A stretch of 64,000 bases of DNA from Flammeovirgaceae bacterium UBA2338. GTDB taxonomy: Bacteria; Bacteroidota; Bacteroidia; Cytophagales; Cyclobacteriaceae. This document shows positions 54,296 to 62,767 of this stretch, piece by piece. The notes beneath the pieces are model-generated. The model was not told the origin of the DNA. It did not search any database and saw nothing but the letters and a program-made list of their open reading frames with translations. Numbering within the stretch: the first letter of the stretch is position 1; each line of letters opens with the position of its first letter. The position numbers were made by a program, and so were the translations under genes. Location of the stretch: assembly GCA_002344795.1 (NCBI GenBank), contig DDUM01000064.1, forward strand, positions 1-64,000. The letters run 5' to 3'.

Positions 54296-55312
54296 TTGGA
54301 AAAAAAGTCCACTAACTTCAGAGGGTATATCATTACTTCGCTATGGCTGATAGCTGCGGGTGTTGCACTTACATTGATTACGTATTCTTCTGCAAATAGA
54401 AAATTATCAACCTTTCTTATAGTTGCTTCTTTTTCTTCACTGATGTGGATCTTCTTGTGGCTGGGAAATGCCATGGCAAGCGATTTGATTGATAGGAAAA
54501 TTGATTGGATTAAAGAGCCCGTAAAACGTTTTGTCGTGGGGATGCTTGTAATGATCGTTTACACCGTGCTGGTTTCATATGGTTTGGTTTACCTATACAA
54601 AAACGTGTTTGGTCTGAATGTGGGAGACACCACCATTTTCCAATATTCTACACTTATTATAACCTTTATCATTTCATTATTTATGCATGGGCGCGGTTTT
54701 TTGAAAAGCTGGAAACTGGCAGAGATTGAAGCGGAAAAGGCAAAGCAAGAAAGTATTAGGGCCAACTATGAGAGCCTTAAAAACCAGGTGAATCCTCACT
54801 TTTTGTTTAATAGTTTGAATGCACTGACAAGTCTCGTTTATGAGGATCAGGATAAGGCAGCCAAATTTATCAAACAGCTATCGGAGGTATATCGTTATGT
54901 TTTGGATTCTCGCAATAAAGAGGTGGTGAGCCTGGATGAGGAATTGAGATTTCTGGACTCGTATCTTTTTTTACAGCAAATCCGGTTTGGAGATAAGTTG
55001 AAAATTGAAAATGAATTAAAACCCATGAAGGGAAACATTCCACCTTTGGCCATTCAGATGCTGGTAGAGAATGCCATCAAGCACAATGAGGTTTCTCAGG
55101 AGCACCCCCTTGTAGTCACGTTGCATGCGGATGGATCAAATCTGTTTATCTCAAATAATCTTCAACTAAGATCAAAATTGATAAGTGATTCTGTTGGCGT
55201 GGGGTTGGATAATATTAAGAAGAGGTTTGAGTTTCTGAGTGATCGACCTATTGTAATTGAAAAAGATGAAAAGAACTTTGTTGTGAGGCTCCCCATATTA
55301 TTAGAGGAATGA
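54296..55312 (+). CDS. LytS/YehU-type sensor histidine kinase
   Basis: The 338-aa protein has four hydrophobic helices (about 11-29, 37-57, 72-95 and 107-125), a coiled linker rich in Glu/Lys, then a His_kinase domain with the phosphoacceptor motif QVNPHFLFNSLNAL. An ATPase domain with MLVENAIKHNE and VGVGLDNIKKRFE follows. Translation starts at a TTG (54296); no ATG occurs before residue 50 and a stop lies 36-39 bp upstream, so the TTG is well supported. The stop overlaps the regulator start by 4 bp (ATGA), a classical coupled two-component pair. Confidence 0.92.
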   Translation: MEKKSTNFRGYIITSLWLIAAGVALTLITYSSANRKLSTFLIVASFSSLMWIFLWLGNAMASDLIDRKIDWIKEPVKRFVVGMLVMIVYTVLVSYGLVYLYKNVFGLNVGDTTIFQYSTLIITFIISLFMHGRGFLKSWKLAEIEAEKAKQESIRANYESLKNQVNPHFLFNSLNALTSLVYEDQDKAAKFIKQLSEVYRYVLDSRNKEVVSLDEELRFLDSYLFLQQIRFGDKLKIENELKPMKGNIPPLAIQMLVENAIKHNEVSQEHPLVVTLHADGSNLFISNNLQLRSKLISDSVGVGLDNIKKRFEFLSDRPIVIEKDEKNFVVRLPILLEE

Positions 55313-56073
55313 TGAAAGTGCTAATCATAGAAGATGAGCCATTGGCAGCAGCTCGGTTAAAAAATTTATTGAAGGAGATCAACTCCTCCATTGAAGTCCT
55401 GCAAATCATCGATACAGTAAAGTCTTCCATAAAATGGTTCTCAGAAAATGACACACCTCAATTGGTTTTTATGGATATCCAGTTGGCTGATGGGTTGAGT
55501 TTTGAGATTTTTGAAAAAATTGAAATTAGCGCCCCTGTCATATTTACCACTGCCTACGATGAGTATGCGCTCAAGGCTTTTAAGGTGAATAGCATCGACT
55601 ATATTTTAAAACCCATTGATGAGAAGAGTTTAAAGATGGCTTTTCAAAAATATGAAACATTGATCCCTCAAGGTCAGACACAGAATTCTTTGCTGGAACG
55701 GGTAGGGGTGGCCATGCAAATGCTTACCAAAAAGTACAAGGAAAGGTTCGTGACCAAAGTAGGGGACCATTTACGTTTTATAGATGTGGAAGAAATCCTG
55801 TATTTTTTTAGTGCTGATAAAGTAACGTTTTGTATTACAAAAGATAACAGAAAACATATACTGGATTTCACGCTCGATCAGCTCGATGAGTTGGTTGACC
55901 CTTCTCAATATTGCCGTATAAATCGAAAGTATATAGTGAGTATCAGCGGTATCATTGATGTGATCAGTCATTCCAATAGCAGACTAAAGCTTATTTTAAA
56001 AGCCAGTGATGACAATGACGTGATTGTGGCACGCGAACGCGTACAAAGTTTTAAAGACTGGCTCGATAGATAA
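55309..56073 (+). CDS. LytTR-family response regulator
   Basis: The receiver (about 3-120) has the acidic pair at Glu8/Asp9, phosphoacceptor Asp56 (VFMDIQLADG), and Lys101 (LKPID). The LytTR DNA-binding domain occupies about 150-254 (FVTKVGDHLRFIDVEEILYF, YCRINRKYIVSISGI). It is 254 aa and pairs with the sensor kinase that overlaps it. Targets are unknown; the TonB receptor/TPR operon upstream and the DUF3667 gene downstream are the nearest candidates. Confidence 0.94.
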   Translation: MMKVLIIEDEPLAAARLKNLLKEINSSIEVLQIIDTVKSSIKWFSENDTPQLVFMDIQLADGLSFEIFEKIEISAPVIFTTAYDEYALKAFKVNSIDYILKPIDEKSLKMAFQKYETLIPQGQTQNSLLERVGVAMQMLTKKYKERFVTKVGDHLRFIDVEEILYFFSADKVTFCITKDNRKHILDFTLDQLDELVDPSQYCRINRKYIVSISGIIDVISHSNSRLKLILKASDDNDVIVARERVQSFKDWLDR

Positions 56074-56097
56074 AAGGGAAGTTTCTTAAATTACAGG

Positions 56098-56865
56098 ATG
56101 AATTGCGCAAATTGCGGCACCTCATTTGATTCAAAATTCTGTCCTCATTGTGGTCAAAAACGAGAAACCAAGCCATTGAGTTTTTCATCCTTGTGGATGG
56201 ATTTCCAATCAAGAATTTATGGATTGGATGGTATTTTTCCCCGAACCGTCAAAGACCTTTTGTTCAGGCCTGGTTTCGTATCAAAAGAATTTATTAGAGG
56301 TAACAGAGTGACCTACGTTGGTCCGGTAGGCTATTTCTTTCTTATGGTGGCACTTTCTGTCTTGTTGATGCAGGTGACAGACTTTGATTTTTACGAATTC
56401 TCCAAAAACGTCACACCTCTAGGTGGGAATCAATCCGAGCTACAAGTAAATATTTCCAAACTACTTAGCAATTTCGTTTCCAAAAATTTCAAGCTGTTTA
56501 AGTTCGCCCTAATTCCTTTGAATACATTTTGGATTTGGCTGTTTGTAAGAAAGAAGGGGTATAATTTTCTGGAGTGTTCCGTTCCCTCTTTTTACGCACA
56601 AGGACAGTTAGAGTTGTTGTTTATGATTAATATGATGGGGAGGTACATCTTTGATGTTTATTTCAATAATATAGTTTTTATCATTGAGCCGTGCTATTAT
56701 GGCTTTCTGTTTGTTAACTGGTTCTCTGATCACAAGATTAAATTTTTCATTCAAGGAGTTGTAATTTGGATTCTTTCTATTGTTACTTACATACTCCTTA
56801 TAGCTATTTGTGGGATAATCTGGATTTTTTCTAACCCTGAAGTCATACACTCTATTAAATCTTAA
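56098..56865 (+). CDS. DUF3667 membrane protein with N-terminal zinc ribbon
   Basis: A 255-aa protein starting with a zinc-ribbon (Cys3, Cys6, Cys15, Cys18), then the family's conserved stretch (FPRTVKDLLFRPGFVSKEFI, GNRVTYVGPVGYFF). Several hydrophobic helices make up the rest. Function of the family is unknown. It begins 24 bp after the LytTR gene and is probably in the same operon. Its stop interlocks with the convergent Rieske gene (TTAA). Confidence 0.87.
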   Translation: MNCANCGTSFDSKFCPHCGQKRETKPLSFSSLWMDFQSRIYGLDGIFPRTVKDLLFRPGFVSKEFIRGNRVTYVGPVGYFFLMVALSVLLMQVTDFDFYEFSKNVTPLGGNQSELQVNISKLLSNFVSKNFKLFKFALIPLNTFWIWLFVRKKGYNFLECSVPSFYAQGQLELLFMINMMGRYIFDVYFNNIVFIIEPCYYGFLFVNWFSDHKIKFFIQGVVIWILSIVTYILLIAICGIIWIFSNPEVIHSIKS

Positions 56866-57950
56866 GATTTATTCATAAAATCACTAATTAAGCAGTGAAA
56901 GTGATGCGTTCCTTTTTCCTGCTTTACGGAATAGCGTCCATGTTTATAAAATCTAGACCTGATACCCTTTTGCACATTTTGTACTATATCCTCATCTTCC
57001 ATTTCCACTGTATGGAGATTGGATCCAGCCCCCTGGTCAAGTTTGCTTTCATCCCACACATAAGATAGAAAGGACACTTTACATTTGTCAACGGCTATAG
57101 GGTTGACAATATTAAGGGACAATCCCCATGGGTAGAAATTGAACATCATGTTGGGGAAAACCCAGAAATAATATCCGGCAATATTTTTTCCATAGTCCAC
57201 TGATTCTTTAGGTAAGTCAAAAGAGGGTTGACCTTTCTTTGCAATACCAAGTTGAAGTGAGCAATACTTATTTAATTCAATGGTATAATTACCGTAATCA
57301 ATAACTGCGTTAAGTCCAGCATGTACAAAAGGGATATGGAATCCTTCCAAGTAATTTTCGCAATACAAGGCCCAGTTGGAAGTAACGAGATAAGCTTTAG
57401 ACAAGTCGGGTCGGAATTTGAATTCTGAAAGCGGCATCCATTTTACTCTTTTCATCATTGGCCTCAGGAACTCGTCAGCGGGTAAGTTGGAGTTTAGTGA
57501 TGTAAATAACCACTTGTGCCATTCAAACAATGGTACGGTTGATAGGTCATCATCTTTTGTGGGAAAATTTTCTACTTCCTTAAACTCGGGCATAGACTGA
57601 AATTTTCCATCCAGAGAAAATTTTCTTCCGTGGTATTTACATCTGAGGTCATTGACCTGACAGGATTTTTCTACTAACAGGTTACCCCTGTGAGTACATA
57701 CATTGGATAAACAACGGAGGGTTCCAGTTTTGTCTCTTGAAAGTATTAATGGTTCATTGATATAACGTTCCAATAAGTTTACTGGAGCCACAGAACCATC
57801 TTCCTTCACCTGATCTGTATCACCAATAAATTGCCATGTTTTGCTAAATATCTTTTCTTTGGCAGCTTCGTAGTATTCGTGATTAAGATAAAAATCGGTA
57901 GATAAAGTTTTTGCTGTGGCAATATTTTTATCCATCATTAATTCTTTCAT
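56862..57950 (-). CDS. Rieske-type non-heme iron oxygenase, alpha subunit
   Basis: The 362-aa protein has an N-terminal Rieske 2Fe-2S domain: CTHRG (Cys85, His87) and CKYHG (Cys104, His107). The catalytic domain has the mononuclear-iron ligands in ENYLEGFHIPFVH (His205, His210), with a late acidic residue expected in the EDEDIV segment. It resembles the aromatic-ring-hydroxylating or choline/betaine-type oxygenases. No beta subunit, ferredoxin or reductase gene lies nearby, so it would need electron donors from elsewhere. Substrate unknown. Confidence 0.9.
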   Translation of the reverse strand: MKELMMDKNIATAKTLSTDFYLNHEYYEAAKEKIFSKTWQFIGDTDQVKEDGSVAPVNLLERYINEPLILSRDKTGTLRCLSNVCTHRGNLLVEKSCQVNDLRCKYHGRKFSLDGKFQSMPEFKEVENFPTKDDDLSTVPLFEWHKWLFTSLNSNLPADEFLRPMMKRVKWMPLSEFKFRPDLSKAYLVTSNWALYCENYLEGFHIPFVHAGLNAVIDYGNYTIELNKYCSLQLGIAKKGQPSFDLPKESVDYGKNIAGYYFWVFPNMMFNFYPWGLSLNIVNPIAVDKCKVSFLSYVWDESKLDQGAGSNLHTVEMEDEDIVQNVQKGIRSRFYKHGRYSVKQEKGTHHFHCLISDFMNKS

Positions 57951-58049
57951 ACACCATAAATTTGATCTAATTTATTAAATTGATTCTAAACATATCAGTT
58001 ATGTCTTCATCTGGACGATAATAATATCCATAGATAACCAATTTGGAAT

Positions 58050-58442
58050 ATGGCAAAATCATTCTTCTATTGGGGGGCGAGGCTCATGGCTGCTCTTATA
58101 TTATTACAAACTTTATTTTTTAAGTTTTCAGGTTCTGCCGAGTCTGTCTATATTTTTTCCACAGTAGGTCTGGAGCCCTGGGGTAGAATAGGGGTTGGCG
58201 TTTTGGAGCTTATTGCCTCGGTATTACTGGTAATCACCACTGTTTCCTGGCTGGGCGCATTATTAAGTCTTGCTTTGATGTTGGGTGCAATTGGAATGCA
58301 TTTGACATTATTAGGTATAGAAATTCAGGGCGATGGTGGCCAACTCTTTTTTATGGCATTAGTTGTTGTAGTATGCTCAATATTTGTGCTCTGGACGGAT
58401 AAGGAGAAGGCGATTATTTTTATAGATAATTTAAGGAGTTGA
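58050..58442 (+). CDS. DoxX-like small membrane protein
   Basis: A 130-aa protein with four hydrophobic helices and the pattern of the DoxX/DUF4870-like family: YWGARLMAALILLQTLFFKFSG, GVLELIASVLLVI, LSLALMLGAIGMHLTLLG, and FFMALVVVVCSIFVLW. Such proteins are often oxidoreductase partners or of unknown role. It is read divergently from the Rieske oxygenase. Confidence 0.8.
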   Translation: MAKSFFYWGARLMAALILLQTLFFKFSGSAESVYIFSTVGLEPWGRIGVGVLELIASVLLVITTVSWLGALLSLALMLGAIGMHLTLLGIEIQGDGGQLFFMALVVVVCSIFVLWTDKEKAIIFIDNLRS

Positions 58443-58545
58443 CTTTCTGCCAATTATTAAAATTATTTCAATAGAAAAGTTTCATTCCGGATGCCTTTGG
58501 AAATGAAGCTGTGAATAAGTTTATTGGGGCATAATTACCCAATAG

Positions 58546-59430
58546 ATGATTTCTTATAACCCCAAAAGCTGGCTTTCACTGATTTTTCACTCTTACAGCA
58601 GGCAGGTGATGAAGACTTTGACCCCTGTTATTGTCTTCATGGGTTTATTCAGTTTTGGGTTCTGTTATATCATACTTGATGTCTACGAATTAGAGGAGCA
58701 TGAGTTGCACAGTACTGTTGCAATGCATTCTCTGGTGGGAATTGTTCTTGGACTTTTTCTCGTGTTCAGAACCAATACGGCATACGACAGGTGGTGGGAA
58801 GGAAGGAAGCATTGGGGGCTATTAGTCAATAACACCCGTAATCTTTCGCATAAACTAAATGCCTTTCTCGATCGAAGTGATTCGGATAATAGAAATTGGT
58901 TTGCCAAAATGATTCCCAATTTTGTTTTTTCTACTAAGGAACACTTGCGGAGAGGAGTAAAGATGGATGAATTGGAGATGGCTGATGCTAATTTCAATGA
59001 CAGATTGAAAGGGGTAAAACATATTCCCAACCGATTGTCTTCTATGTTGTATGAGCGGGTGAATGACCTTTATAAGGATAAAAAATTGAGTGGCAATCAG
59101 TTATACATTGTCGATAAGGAATTAAAACAATTTTCAGATATTCTTGGAGCATGCGAACGGATTAAGAATACACCCATACCTTATTCTTATACCATGTACA
59201 TCAAAAAATTTATATTTATCTATATACTCACACTGCCCTTTGGTTTTGTCACAATAGCAGGGTACATGACTGTACCCATAGTTATCCTCATTTCTTATGT
59301 GCTACTGAGTGTAGAACTTATTGCAGAAGAAATAGAAGATCCTTTTGGTAACGATGTAAACGATTTGCCTACCGATGAACTATCCCTTAAGATAAAGGAC
59401 AACGTAAAAGAGATTCTCTTACAGGACTAA
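58546..59430 (+). CDS. Bestrophin-like (UPF0187) anion channel family protein
   Basis: The 294-aa membrane protein has helices near 21-44, 60-75, and 218-262. Family motifs seen are MHSLVGIVLGLFLVFRTNTAYDRWWEGRKHWG and, near the C-terminus, AEEIEDPFGNDVNDLPTDEL. Bacterial bestrophins form pentameric ion channels. The length matches the family. Its stop interlocks with that of a 41-residue membrane protein on the other strand. Confidence 0.92.
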   Translation: MISYNPKSWLSLIFHSYSRQVMKTLTPVIVFMGLFSFGFCYIILDVYELEEHELHSTVAMHSLVGIVLGLFLVFRTNTAYDRWWEGRKHWGLLVNNTRNLSHKLNAFLDRSDSDNRNWFAKMIPNFVFSTKEHLRRGVKMDELEMADANFNDRLKGVKHIPNRLSSMLYERVNDLYKDKKLSGNQLYIVDKELKQFSDILGACERIKNTPIPYSYTMYIKKFIFIYILTLPFGFVTIAGYMTVPIVILISYVLLSVELIAEEIEDPFGNDVNDLPTDELSLKIKDNVKEILLQD

Positions 59431-59552
59431 TCTGTTAATAGCATATAAAAAAAGAATAGTATGATCAGGAGAATCCAAACACCATACATGATTAAGTCCG
59501 TTTTCACATAGGCACTGTATTCATTGTACATTTTCTTTATCCACCTTATCAT
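59427..59552 (-). CDS. Small single-span membrane protein, 41 aa
   Basis: A 41-codon frame that begins MIRWIKKMYNEYSAYV. Its second half is one hydrophobic span (YGVWILLIILFFFYML) with positive charges before it, so it would insert with the N-terminus inside. The stop (complement of CTA, 59427-59429) interlocks with the bestrophin stop. The aromatic-basic N-terminus and clean hydrophobic block look like a real gene, not random translation, and the space otherwise has no gene. The function is unknown. Confidence 0.55.
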   Translation of the reverse strand: MIRWIKKMYNEYSAYVKTDLIMYGVWILLIILFFFYMLLTD

Positions 59553-59696
59553 CTGGCTAAAATTACATAAAACATAAATTGTACAACAGGTGCTACCATT
59601 GGAGATAGGATCGATTTGAAATTTTAATCCTAAAGAACTGTGTACTTTCAGGTTACTGATGTAGCTTACATGGCCTTATTTTAATCTGAAATTGTG

Positions 59697-62687
59697 ATGA
59701 CTAGAGTATGTTTAGCATTAAGTATCATTATCTGCTTAAGCCTGACAAAGGTTGCCTATGGGCAGGAATCGGTGGTGCAGGAGACAAGCCCTGCCAGCAT
59801 GAAATGGTATCAGATTAATACCAATAACTTTAGAGTACTCTACCCTTACGGGTTTGAAAGGGAGGCACAGCGCGTAGCCAATACCCTTGAACACATCAGA
59901 AAACCGGAAGCGAAAAGTCTTGAAGCAATACCAAAAAAAATCTCGGTGGTGCTGCACAGTCAATCAGCTGTATCGAATGGATTTGTGACACTGGCTCCAA
60001 GACGGTCGGAGTTTTACGCCATGCCACCACAAAATTATAATTTCATTGGCACCAACGAATGGCTCACCCTGCTCTCTTCACATGAATACCGTCATGTCGT
60101 ACAGTTTCAGAAAAGTGTAACTGGTTTTAATAAGGGCATCCATCTTTTATTCGGACAGTTGGCTCAGGCAGGAATGGCATTTGTAGCGGTACCTCAATGG
60201 TTTTGGGAAGGCGATGCAGTGGCTATTGAGACCGCATTTACGCCTAGCGGCAGAGGAAGGATACCAGAATTTGATATGCTGTTTCGAACCAATTTGCTGG
60301 AGGAAAGAAATTTCAATTATCATAAACAATACCTGAGATCTTATAAACATGCTGTTCCTAATCATTATGTATTGGGCTACCACATGGTGGCGTACCTGAG
60401 GAGAAAGACCGGCAACCCCAATGTGTGGGCAGACATTACAAAACGGGCATGGAATGTTCCGTTCATTCCTTTTACTTTTTCCAATGCCATTAAAAAAGAG
60501 ACTGGCTTATATGTTACAAATCTTTATAAAGAGATGGCGCAGGAGGCAAAGGCAGAATGGACTCAACAACTAGAGGGACTATCATTTACGGAGTTCGAAA
60601 GAATCAACTCAAGATCGTCAAAGGCTTATACTGATTATCTATATCCGCAACCCTTAAACGATGGAAGGACGGTTGCTTTAAAAACGGGTATCGGAGATTT
60701 TTCACAATTGATAACCATTACCGAAAATGGTGAAGAGAAAAAACATTTTGTGCCTGGCCCCGTCAATGATGCAGGAATGCTCTCGGTGGCGGCAAATAAG
60801 GTAGTTTGGAATGAGTATCGGCTTGATCCACGTTGGCAAACGAGATCTTACTCAATTATAAAAGGATATGATTTTAATACCGGCAAGTCCAAAGTAATCG
60901 CCAGGCATGAACGCTACGGTGCTGCGGCTTTATCCCCGGATGGAGGTAAAGTCGCTACCATTTACGTAGACGAATCCTATCAGAACAACCTGGTGATTTT
61001 AGATTACAATTCGGGGGAGCTAATTCAAAAAGTAGAAAACCCGGATAATCATATCCTCACCATGCCCAGATGGAGCCATGATGGTAAACAAATTGCATTT
61101 ATTCAATTGAGCAGAGACGGAAAACAAATTATGGCATTCGATGTCGCATCTTCCATGGTGAAAACATTGTACAAAGCAGGTGACGAGAATGTAGGCCATC
61201 CTTTATTGGTCAATGATTTGTTGATATACAACTCTCCCTTTAGTGGCATTGATAATATTTATGCGCTGAATATTTCCACGCAAATGCGCTATCAAATTAC
61301 ATCCAGTAAATACGGAGCGTTCAATCCTTCTATGGCAACAGATGGAAAAACCATGTGGTACAATGAACAAACCAGAGATGGGTTGGATGTGGTGAAGGTG
61401 CCTTTTGTAAAGGAAAATTGGATTCCTGTAGAAGAAGTAACGGTGCAGCCCAGTTTATTTGCTGATATGCTTACGGAACAAGAAGGGGAACCAACGTTGA
61501 TGAAAACAATTCCAACTACTGAGTATACAAGTAAGCGCTATCATCGCGCAAGCGGAATGATCAATCCCCATTCATGGGGACCTTATTTTACCAATTCAAT
61601 CTATCAGGCGAACCTGGGCATTACCTCCAAAGACATTTTAAGCACAACAGAAATTAGTGGTGGGTATACCTATGACATTAATGAACAAACAGGTGCCTGG
61701 GGTGTGGGTGTCAGTTATCAGGGAATGTATCCGATAATTGATGGATCGTTTACCTATGCAAAGAGAAGTAGCTCAGATGGTGTCTTTGGCAGGGATGTAG
61801 AATTTAAATGGACAGAGATCGGTGGGGCAGTAGGCCTCAGAGTTCCGTTGGTTCTTACCAGTTCCAGGTACAGCAGGAGTTTGTCCATTGGAAATGCTGT
61901 TGGGTATACGCAGGTTTCAGGGTTTAAAAATACGGTGAGTGAAAATGGAAGTGTAATTTCATCCGGGTACGGCAGGTTGGTGCCAGCGAATGATTCGTTG
62001 TCTTATAATTTCATTGACAAGGCCAGCAACGGAGATTTACTCTACAATCAATTCACCTTCAGCTTCAATAACCTATTGAAGCGAAGCAGACGGGATATTA
62101 ATTCTAAATATGGACAGTCTGTAGCAGTAGAGGCATACAACACAGCTTTCGGTGGAGATTTTGAAGGACACTTGTATGTAGCGCGAGGTGCTTTCTACTT
62201 TCCAGGGCTATTCAAACATCACTCGATTTATTTCCGTGGAGGGTATCAGCAACGCTTGTCTGATTTTAACCTCAATACCTACTCTTTCAGAAACAGATTA
62301 GGAAAACCAAGAGGGTATTCTTACCCACAGGACACACGGTTTTACACCATCTCATCCAATTATGCACTTCCAATCTGGTATCCTGATATTAATATTGGCC
62401 CACTTCTAAATATTCAACGCATCAAAGCCAATTTGTATTACGACTATGGAAAAGGAGAAGGCAATCAGTTTTTTTATCGGTTTAAAACGGGTGAGCCAAC
62501 TTTGGTATATCAAAGAACCAATGATGACTCATATCATTCCATTGGTGCCGAGGTCACTTTTGATATCAATATCATGAGGTTTCTCCCTCAATTTGAATTG
62601 GGACTGAGGGCTTCTTACATCAAAGAAAACAGGTTTAATAATGGAGGAACTGTTATCGAGTTTATCCTGGGGAATATTCCCTTTTGA
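59697..62687 (+). CDS. Secreted metallopeptidase-like / PD40 propeller / outer-membrane barrel protein
   Basis: 996 aa from the ATG at 59697 (a GTG one codon earlier is possible). The signal peptide is about 1-22 (TKVAYGQ). The N-terminal 200 residues contain a zincin motif SSHEYRHVVQ (HEYRH at 129-133) and, 38 residues on, WFWEGDAVAIET, which could give the third zinc ligand. The middle has TolB/PD40-type propeller repeats (AALSPDGGKVATIYVDE, MPRWSHDGKQIAFIQLS). From about 640 the protein is strand-rich and ends EFILGNIPF, with a terminal Phe as in barrel proteins. A surface-exposed protease or processing factor is inferred. Confidence 0.8.
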   Translation: MTRVCLALSIIICLSLTKVAYGQESVVQETSPASMKWYQINTNNFRVLYPYGFEREAQRVANTLEHIRKPEAKSLEAIPKKISVVLHSQSAVSNGFVTLAPRRSEFYAMPPQNYNFIGTNEWLTLLSSHEYRHVVQFQKSVTGFNKGIHLLFGQLAQAGMAFVAVPQWFWEGDAVAIETAFTPSGRGRIPEFDMLFRTNLLEERNFNYHKQYLRSYKHAVPNHYVLGYHMVAYLRRKTGNPNVWADITKRAWNVPFIPFTFSNAIKKETGLYVTNLYKEMAQEAKAEWTQQLEGLSFTEFERINSRSSKAYTDYLYPQPLNDGRTVALKTGIGDFSQLITITENGEEKKHFVPGPVNDAGMLSVAANKVVWNEYRLDPRWQTRSYSIIKGYDFNTGKSKVIARHERYGAAALSPDGGKVATIYVDESYQNNLVILDYNSGELIQKVENPDNHILTMPRWSHDGKQIAFIQLSRDGKQIMAFDVASSMVKTLYKAGDENVGHPLLVNDLLIYNSPFSGIDNIYALNISTQMRYQITSSKYGAFNPSMATDGKTMWYNEQTRDGLDVVKVPFVKENWIPVEEVTVQPSLFADMLTEQEGEPTLMKTIPTTEYTSKRYHRASGMINPHSWGPYFTNSIYQANLGITSKDILSTTEISGGYTYDINEQTGAWGVGVSYQGMYPIIDGSFTYAKRSSSDGVFGRDVEFKWTEIGGAVGLRVPLVLTSSRYSRSLSIGNAVGYTQVSGFKNTVSENGSVISSGYGRLVPANDSLSYNFIDKASNGDLLYNQFTFSFNNLLKRSRRDINSKYGQSVAVEAYNTAFGGDFEGHLYVARGAFYFPGLFKHHSIYFRGGYQQRLSDFNLNTYSFRNRLGKPRGYSYPQDTRFYTISSNYALPIWYPDINIGPLLNIQRIKANLYYDYGKGEGNQFFYRFKTGEPTLVYQRTNDDSYHSIGAEVTFDINIMRFLPQFELGLRASYIKENRFNNGGTVIEFILGNIPF

Positions 62688-62767
62688 TGTAGCCCTTCTG
62701 AATTTGAATATGGTTGTTTTTACAGCTATTTTTGAGGAATTGATTCTAATTTAATAGCATAACAATA

